DNA from: Polychytrium aggregatum | Taxonomy: Eukaryota; Chytridiomycota; Chytridiomycetes; Polychytriales | DNA length: 64,000 nucleotides | Reading direction: 5' to 3' | Assembly: GCF_025602895.1 (NCBI RefSeq) | Contig: NW_026516234.1 | Span: forward strand, 186,001-250,000 | Shown: in pieces, positions 55,357 to 64,000 of the stretch | How positions within the stretch are numbered: position 1 is the stretch's first letter | Layout: each line of letters begins with the position of its first letter | The notes under the pieces: generated by a model | The model's database searches: none | Told to the model about the DNA's origin: nothing | The model's input: only the letters and a program-made list of their open reading frames with translations | Position numbers and translations under genes: made by a program

Positions 55357-57536
55357 ATGGCAACGCTCAAATACTATCCATTGCGATTTGCAGACCGCTG
55401 GGTGAGTCATGGCCAGCGATCCCTCTCCCTTCCAGTGACGAATCGGCCATTGCATACTTGCTCGAGCCTGGCTTGCCAGAGACTCTCTCTCCAAGCCGCG
55501 CGTTGGATTGTTGTTTCCTCCGCAGTTCCCACGCTTCCTTGACAGCTGAACCAGCCGCACCTCCAGTTGGAGCAGGAGTGGCTCGAGTACGCAAACCACA
55601 ACTCCAAGAGTCTGAAAATCAACGCGACTCTCTGCACCATCTATCTATTTGGAGTCGCCTCCAATGCCACCATCGCCGGCAAGCTCAGAGAAGCCGGTGA
55701 GCTGATGGTCGCTGGCATTCGGAGAGATCTTGCTCTCTCTGCTCGAGCCGGCATCGGATCGTATCGAGACTGACGGCGAATGCCATCGCAGACATTCCCG
55801 GCTCCATCGGGGCATCGCTGTTCCTGGTGTCCCTCTTTGTGCCCAAGATCAAAACATACCACCAAAGCATGATGCTGGTTGCCATCATTACCGGTCTTGT
55901 GTCGTTCGTCCTTAACGGCATCGAATCAATCGCTCCGGACTCGCTTCCGGCCGAGACCCCGGGCAAGGTCATCTTTCTGTTTGCGCTCGCGGCTACATAC
56001 CAGGAACGCACCGCCATCCTGCACTTCATCTTGGTTGCCTTCATTCCCGTCTGCGGCGTCGTCTGGTCGTTCTACTCCTCGGACATCTACGTCGGCCTCT
56101 ACGGTCTGTCGATCTCGATGAACTTTCTCAAGGTCGTCATCACGGGAATCGTGGCCTCGTATGTAGACGACGTGTTGCGCCGACAGTCCTTTCGCATCGC
56201 TCGCCACTTGCCCGCCCACTCGCAGCAGATCTCGACCCACAAAGCCCTCGAGGAGGAGCTGCCCTTCTACTTTGCCGAGATCAACTTTTGCACCCGGCAG
56301 TACATCTACCCCGTGGCCAGGCGTATGAACCCATCCACAACGCAGGGCTGGAGACGCCTGATCTGGCAGCTCCAGAAAATATGGATTTTCCACTTTGCCT
56401 CACAAGAACTCGAGCTAACGTTCCGCCAGTACGTCGCCGGCGTGGTGCTGCATGTGTAAAGTTTGCCCCGATTTGCATTGGGAGAGAGGGGGGCCACAGT
56501 ACCTGCTATTGCTGTTGCTGTTGTTGCTGTTGTTGCTGTTGTTGCTGTTGTTGCTGTTGTTGCTGTTGTTGCTGTTGTTGCTGTTGTTGCTGTTGTTGCT
56601 GCTACTGACGACAACTCCGGCTACCCTTCTGTTCCGGTGATCCTCCGCTGTCGCATCTTGCTCAGGAGCATCACCGAGCGGGCCATCAAGCTGCATCTCG
56701 TCACCATTGTAATCAATCTCTTTGGCACCATGATGACTGCGAGCATGCAGCTGCTTGATCCCATCGTGCTCGACAACAGCCTTCTGCTCGCCATTGTGCA
56801 CTGCAAGTTCGTGTACTTCCCAGTGGTGTTCATTGTCCCCACGCTGCTATTGGTGGTGCCCGGGATCCGGTCGTCGCCTTTGGCTGTTCAGGGCATCATA
56901 TACTTGACCTTTCTGGGCAACATCATCGGATGCAGCGTGGAGGTCTCGGTCACGATATGGTCGGCCGTGGCTCTCGAAAACAGTCTGATGCTCTATCGGG
57001 CGCTGTCCAACCTCAGTACAGCCTTCATATCGGCATGTGCCCAGTCCGGCTTGCTCGGGATTCTCTACTTTCCCACCGTCCTCTTCTTTATCCCAGTGCA
57101 AGCCCTTCCCCTCTATCTTCTCAAGGACACCCTCAGCAGTCGAATTTCTTTTGACCTCGTCACTTCAACCATCGTTGGCCTCACTCAGCTGTGTTTATCG
57201 GTTGCGTTTGTATGTCGGTGTAGCGAGCTTGAGCTTCGCAAGCATTTTCTGCTCGAAAAGTGGGCCGAAATCCTGGATCTCACGACTGCGCCGCAAAATA
57301 GCCTCTCGGATACCGGTACATCAGGCGCAGTGACTCGAAGAGGCACCGCTAATCCCATAGTCAACATGCTGACTCCATGGATCACGGGCTCTCCAAAGCA
57401 GGCCGACAAAAGCTCGTCTTCCCACAGCATGGCGGCCGCTCAGATCTTGTATACAACCGTCGATCGAGAAGAGACGAGAGTGCCTCAAAGCTCGGATGAC
57501 ACACAGCGCCCTCCGACAGCAGATGGGGAGCATTGA
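55357..57536 (+). CDS. Multi-pass membrane protein, unrecognised
   Basis: Four exons: 55357-55401, 55546-55696, 55792-56428 and 56666-57536 (567 aa). Roughly ten hydrophobic segments alternate with short loops, for example SLFLVSLFVPKI, MMLVAIITGLVSFVL, ILHFILVAFIPVCGVVW, LGLYGLS-type GLYGLSISMNFLKVVITGIV, LVTIVINLFGTMMTAS, FVYFPVVFIVPTLLLVVPG, GIIYLTFLGNIIGC, GILYFPTVLFFIPV and IVGLTQLCLSVAFV. A hydrophilic tail of about 90 residues follows. Intron 3 contains a long GCTGTT repeat; splicing across it (donor GTACGT, acceptor CTCAG) restores one continuous frame, RQSITERAIKLHLV, which is the reason for joining two otherwise separate open frames. No transporter, channel or cyclase motif recognised. 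Confidence 0.7.
56511..56602. repeat. (TTGCTG)n-type expansion in intron
   Basis: About 90 bp of TTGCTGTTG units in intron 3 of the multi-pass membrane gene. Open in several frames, giving artificial Leu, Cys/Cys-rich or Val/Ala translations. Confidence 0.95.
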
Positions 57537-57754
57537 CGAGGGGACCCTGAAGACAGACGTCGATCCTTTGGCGCGTGGACACTGCATGATACCTTGGCAC
57601 TCACCAGCAGCAGCCACGCCCGGCTGACACGGCTCCTGAGCAGATGCAGATGTCCTGACAAATATATATCGCAAGTTGGCCCTTGCAAAACCGACTTTAC
57701 TGCTCGACAAGATGTCTGCTGTGTGATGGTCGCCGCATAGCCAATATGTGTGCG

Positions 57755-60413
57755 CTATGAGACCATGTGATTGTCGCCGTCTTCATCTACCAGGAAAGCA
57801 AGGCAAAACTTGTCCTTGTCCACCAGCACCAACGACTTGCCGTCCGGGTTCCAATCGAGGCTCACGACTTGGAAGTTGACTGTATGATTGCGAGAGGAGG
57901 AGGGGGGGAGGCATTGACACGAGCCATGTGGAGATCCACTTAGTGCTATGATCGGGCATTGCTGCCAGCACGCGCTGAATCCGGGTTGTAGCTGGGAGCT
58001 CACCTGCTGGGATCTCGATTGCTTCGCAACCCATCGTTTCACCACCCCACAGATAGAGAAACCCGTTCCCGCAGCACCACGCCAGCTGATCTGGGTAGAC
58101 TGGATTCCATTTGATGGATTTGATGGGCAGCAGCTGCGTGATCAGCGCAACTTGCCGAAGACCCACGAGGTCCCAGATCCACAGGCACTGCGACATGTTA
58201 TCTGAGAGATAGCGTGGGGCGTCAGTCGACGGACTTGTCATGTCTCGCGAGTGGCGCAGATGGCGAGAGGTTCTGGCAAGCCAACCCCCTCTCCTGCTCT
58301 GTTGCAAAAAGTGTATCGTGGCGGGCGACATACCGTTGCGAGTGACCATGTAGTTTCCAGTGCAGTTGAATTCGAGTGCCCCAACGCCCATTTTTGGATT
58401 TGGCTTGTCGGGGTCGATACGGGTGGTTTGGATAGTCAGAGGAGGCCTCGCCACCTCGTCTGTATGTACCAGAGAATGAGCACGCGGCCGAATCAGTTTT
58501 GTTGATGGCAAGCAGGCGAGCCAGCTATCTGTCCCTGAGCACGCCAAATGAGCTGAGGGAGACCTGTGACTCATGATCCTTCTCGAACACCTTAACAGTC
58601 CAGCGATCGTAAACGCCGCCTCACAATACCCTCCCTCCAAACCAAGAAAGTACATGCCTACCCAATGCAGATACGTACATCTTATCTTTGGTTTATGCCC
58701 GGCAGCCTGGGCTGCCCACACTCCACCAGCCGAATCGTCGCGGATATCTCTCAGATCGAGCTCCCGGAACAGAGCCTGTGTTGTGAGGCGCACCAGAGGG
58801 TCACGTAAATTACGGATCGATCGCAACAGCTCGAAGGCTCGTCGCCAACATGCACGGAAGGCTTACGATGTCTGGCGGAGTCAAGGTTGTGGGATGGCTG
58901 AATGTGATCAATGGCTTCCATGTGTAGTAGTTCAAGATCCGCACCTAAGCCATGGTCGACAGACATTGTTAACGGTCGCCTGGATGAATGTGGGACGCTG
59001 CTGTTTTGGCTGAATCTCCAAGAACGTGGGTACTGCGACTCGGCACTGAAGCGGCAGAGCACAGATAAAGCGGCAGCAGCATGCGAGCACAGAAGACCAT
59101 CTTGCGAGATTGCACATACTTGCTGATCATAGCTGCCGATCGCCAAGAATTGACTTGACGGCGACCATCGCACCGATTTGACACCCAGTCCTTCATCGTA
59201 CGCCGAATATCGTGCTGCCAGTCTGCCGTCGGGGTAGTAGACCAGCATTTGATACTGCAGTCAAGTCAGCCGATTTGATCGAGCTTCCATCCTTGACTTG
59301 GCGTCGGCGGGCCAGGAATGCGCTATTCCAGATGCATCGACATCACCCTCAAGTGTCGGCCGACGCCCATGCTCACCTCGAGCAGGCTTTCCCATACGGC
59401 AATGTACCGACCGTCAGGGGACCAAGCAATATCTTCGAGGTCTCGAGTCTCCAGTGGAAAGTGCTGGCCGTTGGGATCACCGATGGAGTGTATCAGAATA
59501 GACGCTGCTGGACACACCCGAGGCAACAATGTTCGCCATATCCGACTCTATCTGGTCCGATCCGACTCTATCTGATTCGATCTGAGCGAAGGTGTTCCTT
59601 CTGGCGCACCTTCAGTATCGACCAGTCGTCGCAGTCGTAGACGGTCAGCGAGTCTTTGCCGTCCTTCCGCTCCGCGAGTGCAAAGTAGCGTCCATCGCCT
59701 CGGAAGCAATAGCCTATGGGCAGATCGCAATGCATGTGTGGCATTTGATGAGCGACACACACATATGCCCTCCTCCACGGTCCAGCCTCCAGACTGGATG
59801 ACGAGCATCCCTCCTCATGTCCATCGGGCATTCCGAGCGGCTGCGAGTATACCTCTGTCGGCAAACTTGGGATATTGGATATATGCAGCACTCTTGGTGA
59901 CCATTGACCAAATAGTGACCCGCAGCTACAATGGATTGGAGTGGGGCAAGGATGTCAGTTCCAGCATCGGATATTCCCTCCGAGACGATCCGCTGGATGC
60001 CATCTGCCCCCGTGGCACCGCTTGCAGCATTGTTCGCCGTGGCGGCTCGCCATGGCAGCTTCGTCCCGACTCACCTGAAAGTCCGAAAAGGACATGATGC
60101 TCCGGGCGTCCTTGGCCCACTTGACTGAGGCAAGCCCGGCAGCGCCCTCGTCAATCTTGCAAGTCCACTCTGGGTCCCGCAGACTCCAGACTTGGATGAC
60201 CGAAAGGCGGTAGGAGGCACACAGGATCAGATCCGAGTCGGGACTCCACGCGATATCCTGGACCTCGTCGACGCAGCTGAAGAGGTGCAGGATCTGCAGC
60301 GACTCCGAGTCACGTATGACCAGCCGGTGCTGGACGGCGGTGGCGAGGTACTGTCCATTGGGTGAGAAGTAGCAGAGGCCGGACGACTGCTTGTAGAGCT
60401 CGGTGAAGTCCAT
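57755..60413 (-). CDS. WRAP73: WD-repeat protein WRAP73 (WDR8)
   Basis: Ten exons: 60075-60413, 59853-59925, 59610-59713, 59377-59463, 59120-59254, 58867-58944, 58679-58775, 58334-58459, 58004-58201 and 57755-57879 (453 aa; the human protein is about 460). Collinear with WRAP73 from the first residues ([20 protein letters not shown]), through [119 protein letters not shown] and the last blade [26 protein letters not shown]73 works with SSX2IP/Msd1 at centrosomes or spindle poles to anchor microtubules. It shares a 372-bp divergent promoter with ZWILCH. Confidence 0.95.
59540..59584. repeat. TCCGACTCTATCTG tandem in WRAP73 intron
   Basis: Three imperfect 14-19 bp units in the intron between WRAP73 exons 3 and 4. 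Confidence 0.75.
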
Positions 60414-60785
60414 GATGCTCGGTCAGGAGAGATCCAAGACGTGGCGGGGTGGTGGTTGGTTCGGCGGTTGGTTCGGCGGTTGGTTCGGCGAGCACAGCTG
60501 CCGAGTCTGATGCGGCGGAGCAGCTCGTCCACACGACGGAATCGGGCAGACAGGGGTTGTTAACGGATCCACAGAGGATCTCGGGGGACGCAATCGACTG
60601 GGCGAGACTGCAGGAAACAGCATCGGGCTGGACGGGCGATCGGCGCCTGGAAATGAAGCCAGTCGATTTGTCCTTTTTGAGAAGGCGCACTCCCATTGGC
60701 CGACTGCGAGGGCTCTTTGGCGGGGTCGCTGCTGGCTGGTGTTCGTTCTGCCGTCTGTCCCAGCCGATCGCCGGCCCTCAACATT
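60414..60785. promoter_or_regulatory. Divergent promoter WRAP73 / ZWILCH
   Basis: 372 bp between opposite ATGs, with three copies of GGTTGGTTCGGC at 60452-60490 close to the WRAP73 start. Shared regulation is inferred from distance only. Confidence 0.5.
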
Positions 60786-63700
60786 ATGACCGTATCCAAC
60801 GAGCTCGGCGACACCCTCGACCGACTGAAGCGGTTGACGGCCAGCGATTCCAAGGTTATGATCGGCCAGTGCAAAGCATGGCACCGGCAACATCGGAAAG
60901 GCCCGCAACCGCACTGATATCGCTAAAACATCGACGCCTTCGTGTTTATCGCAGAGGATTGTCGGCCTGCCCTTCAAAGGTGCTTGGATCTGGTATCTCC
61001 TTCCGGGCGTCTATCATCCGCTCCGAGAGACCGTCCGTCGCTCGCCGTTCTTCCTGGCTACTGCAAACCCCAACGTCGAAGCGGACGAGTCGCCAGTCGA
61101 GGTCAGGATCGAACGCACTTGCGCAATCACAGCAATCGTGGTCTGTGATCCAGCAACCTGCCAATGCCATTTGGCAGCCCTGCTCATCCGATTCGTATCA
61201 ATACTTAGCCCGTCTATGTCGACTATGTGACGCTCAACCTCGTTCATCTTGGAACGACCATTGCGAGCCGTGACGCTCTGGATATACTCGGGCAGGTGCG
61301 AAGTGAGGCAACGATACCGACCCAGATGGGATGCACTCTGCTTTGCTCTGTCGTGGATGCGGCTCCGATCTCGGCCATTTTGAATGCGGAGCTGATGTCG
61401 ACCGTCTTTCCTCAGGATTGGAATCCCACCGGATACTCTCGGCGGCTCTGTCGATATGACTTGCTGCTGCACCCACTCACACCCAGCAAAGCCGCGTATG
61501 TTTGGTTTCTTGGTGGACGATCGCATGATCCAGGAATCGGATCTTCGTGACCAACTCCATCTCTCGTTCCGATCATGTCTAGCCAGCTGCTTGGCAAGTT
61601 CAACTCGATAGGCCCCGGTAACCAAAGCTCCTCTGAAGAGAACGTGCCCATGTTTGTTCTTGCCACCAACCAGTACTCGTGCCTGAGGACGATGCACACC
61701 GATCAAACAGGCGACAGGCATTGCTACCATGGCTGCCGCCTCGCCACGGGCATGCTTCCGCTGGTGTATCGGATTGAAGACTGTGGTAGGCGATGGGTCA
61801 TGTCGAGTATGCCCAGTCGATTGCGGAGATGGAATGCTGTGAGACAGAAGACCAGAAATAGAGCTCGATGGCCGTCCGGTCGGATCGAACTGATGCTGGA
61901 CTCATCGATTGTATATGTGCAGGTCAGGTCAATTCGGCCCACAACAGCTTCTCTCTCGAGTCCGAGATGGCCGCATTCAAGCGCACAGCCATCGACTCAG
62001 ATTCCGATGTATGTAAAGCCTGCGAGCGACGACTGCAGCAAGCGCGAGCAACGTACTCACACCTGACTACTCCGTTCCAGCCGGTTTCTTTGGCATACGC
62101 ACGATACGACATCTTGTCGCCACCAGAGAGCGATATGATCGAGTCCTCGATTTCACTTGAGTGCCAGTGGAAGAGCCCGCCATCACTGCTCTCGCCTCCG
62201 TCCATGTCTGCTTCGTTAGCGGTGGTATGTAGTGCGTGGAGAGCAGGGCTCGGGCTGGTCGGACTACCCGCTCGACAGCGAGACCTGCCGCGATAGTGAC
62301 GAACACTGCCGGCTGTCTCCCTATGTTCATCGACTCGTTTCCTCCCCAGCATATTCTGCATGTTAACGGCGAGGCGGATGCAGAGCACCACAACCCAACA
62401 TCCATGCTACGCAAAGAGCTTGACATGATCCGAAGCTGGGGCGTGGGGACCGAGGATCCCAGTCAACTTCAATTCTTTGGGAAGGGTGCATCAATGTCAT
62501 CTCTGATCGACCGCTTCCTGGATGGTGAGCTGGCAAGCCGTGTGGATGAAGCGTGCAGCGTTGGTCGGCGATGCTGTGTTTGCGTTGATACAAGTTGCGT
62601 TGATGCTCGGTGTGCACAGATGCCAAGTCTCAAGGTTTTCAGATATCAAACTTTGCACCAACAACGACGTCGCTGGTCGCATTGGGAGGCGATCCGCTGC
62701 CGAGCCGCAGCGACGCAGACTTTGTCGAGAAGATCTGGGAGCTGGTGGTGAATCACTGCTCAGACCTCTCAGACTTCCAGGACGCACTCACCTCTGTCAT
62801 CAGCGAGCTCGAGGAAGGCAAGCTACTCCCAATGATCCACCGATCCAACCACACCGGCTTTGGACAGCAAATCCGAGAATGTCTGGCCCTGTCGCGTATG
62901 AATCAGCTTGGAAAGGATTACGAAGCGCGGAAGCAGATGGTGCAAGGGGTCTTTGATACGTATCTAGAAAACCCGGGCGACTGCCTACTTGAAATCGGTG
63001 TGTGGAAGCTGAAACGCGACTACACCCACCATCTGATAGGTATTGTTGGTTCCACCCGAGCTCATCGCCAATCAAACCTCGCCTGCTGTCTTGGACGTTT
63101 CAAGGGATATACTAAACTGTCTCGGTCCCGCCACACTGCATTCGGTCATTCTCACTCTCTGGTGCTTGTACACGCACTGCTTTGCGGAACGTCATGCACA
63201 CATCGCTTCCCAAACGGGCCGCTGGACGCCATATATGTACTATTGGGCAAATCGGTGGACCTCGGTCAACCCCAGGCAACGATCTGGCCAACTGGGGCGA
63301 TTTGGTATGACCCAAGTCCCCTTGCGAGTGCCGTATGCCGATCCCGATCAAAATCTCATCCCATCCGAACCCTTGGTGAACTTGCAGGAGTTTTTCTTGG
63401 ACGCCAGCCACGGCATGTCCCAGCAGATCCTCCTGCTTCAGTGTCTTCACCAAGTTGTAGAGCTGTGGACTTTGCTCAAAGACAACTTCCTGATTCTTCC
63501 GCTGGAACACATGAAAGTAGTTGTGAAGGGCGCGCTGGACCACTACAAGCACATGATGCAGGACATTCTGGCCGACGATGAGCTCGGACAGAGCGAAGCT
63601 TTGCAGCGCATCATGGAAAACACCGTATACAACGTGCGACTGCAGCGATACGGCAGCGCATCGATCAAGTTGCTCGAGAACATGCAGCAAGGGTAGGTTT

Positions 63701-64000
63701 GTGCCCGCCTGAGACTGGCTGTGATCTTTGCCCTCGCTGGATATCCTCGGCTAACTATCTGCATCAACTTGGGTCCCGGTCCGGTCATGGTCTCCAACAG
63801 ATTTGACCCGAGCATATGGAGCGTTGTAATAGCCTGCACGCGTTCTGGTCGTGCTCAAGCCGTCCTATTCAGCAAGGACAATATGCTCTTTGATGGCGAT
63901 CGGGATGACGGAGGTGGGTTTGGTAACGGAAATCAGAGCACCGGCCTGGCTCAAGCAAGCGCTGCTCCATGCTCTATGGCGCCTGCATCGGGCGTCTGCC
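60786..64000 (+). CDS. ZWILCH: RZZ-complex kinetochore protein ZWILCH (3' end outside window)
   Basis: Likely start MTVSNELGDTL at 60786 (exon 60786-60854). The 5' exons between 60855 and 61950 are only partly resolved; one good join is PLTPSKA, donor GTATGT, to AQLLGKFNSIGPG, matching the family KARQLIGLY block. Downstream exons are firm: one ending at 62008, then 62081-62224, 62350-62524, 62620-63039, one ending at 63692 (start about 63332 or slightly upstream), and 63801-63913. They code SLAYARYDILSPPES..LECQWKSPPSLL, LRKELDMIRSWG, DADFVEKIWELVVNHCSDLSDFQDAL, EEGKLLPMIHRSNHTGFGQQI, LLEIGVWKLKRDYTHHLIG and WSVVIACTRSG, in the same order as animal Zwilch. Zwilch, with Rod and Zw10, recruits dynein and Mad1 to kinetochores for the spindle checkpoint. 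Confidence 0.85.

Noticed and set aside
56463-56665. N-terminal Val/Ala or Leu or Cys run extending the last exon frame of the multi-pass gene
   Set aside because: It is translation of the intronic TTGCTG repeat; splicing from 56428 to 56666 gives a better protein.

Overview
The window reads as GC-rich (by eye), gene-dense nuclear DNA from a zoosporic, early-diverging (chytrid-like) fungus. Genes are split by many short GT-AG introns (about 40-350 bp), intergenic gaps are mostly 0.3-2 kb, and polyA signals and a TATA box are eukaryotic. Typically fungal or opisthokont proteins (Sda1, SDHD, ELO elongase, KXD1, C1A peptidase) sit beside proteins rare or missing in yeasts: a ZWILCH kinetochore homologue, a CXorf65-like protein, ALKBH6, WRAP73 and a membrane-anchored FG nucleoporin. 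The assignment to a flagellated lineage is inference; there is no rRNA here to confirm it. No tRNA, rRNA, CRISPR or bacterial-style operon was seen. Exon boundaries were derived by hand from splice consensus, reading-frame continuity and family motifs, so individual junctions can be wrong.

Layout. 0.3-8.4 kb, all minus strand: a 5'-partial-in-window Sel1-repeat protein, a divergent CK2-alpha-like kinase, and PTPA (PP2A activator) with a histidine-rich N-terminus. 8.7-11 kb: ALKBH6 (minus) and SDHD (plus) head to head. 11.8-16.5 kb, plus: an AGC/PKA-like kinase with a Thr-repeat insertion, then an SRR1/BER1 protein. 16.6-23.4 kb: a CDK (minus) and the 16-exon SDA1 (plus), divergent. 23.4-26 kb, minus: a CXorf65-like protein and KXD1. 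26.8-34.3 kb, plus: a large FG nucleoporin with an N-terminal transmembrane helix, then a fatty-acid elongase. 35.1-40.7 kb, minus: a protein with an interrupted SH3 domain, a long coiled-coil protein and an unrecognised gene. 42.1-43.6 kb, plus: a secreted papain-like peptidase. 44.3-46.0 kb, minus: a single-pass cysteine-rich membrane protein. 46.9-47.4 kb, plus: an AN1 zinc-finger protein. 47.4-49.4 kb: a gene-poor stretch holding a short relic of a Fanzor/TnpB-type nuclease. 49.4-51.7 kb, minus: TGDS-type nucleotide-sugar 4,6-dehydratase. 52.8-54.7 kb, plus: a Rab7-like GTPase with a very large insertion. 55.4-57.5 kb, plus: a multi-pass membrane protein with a hexanucleotide repeat in an intron. 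57.8-60.4 kb, minus: WRAP73. 60.8-64 kb, plus: ZWILCH, running off the end.

Themes. Several genes touch cell division and the microtubule or nuclear-envelope machinery (CDK, WRAP73, ZWILCH, FG nucleoporin), but they are not an operon, and nothing indicates co-regulation beyond shared divergent promoters. The second theme is expansion inside otherwise conserved domains (Rab7-like, AGC kinase, SH3 protein). The third is abundant tandem repeats in introns and promoters.
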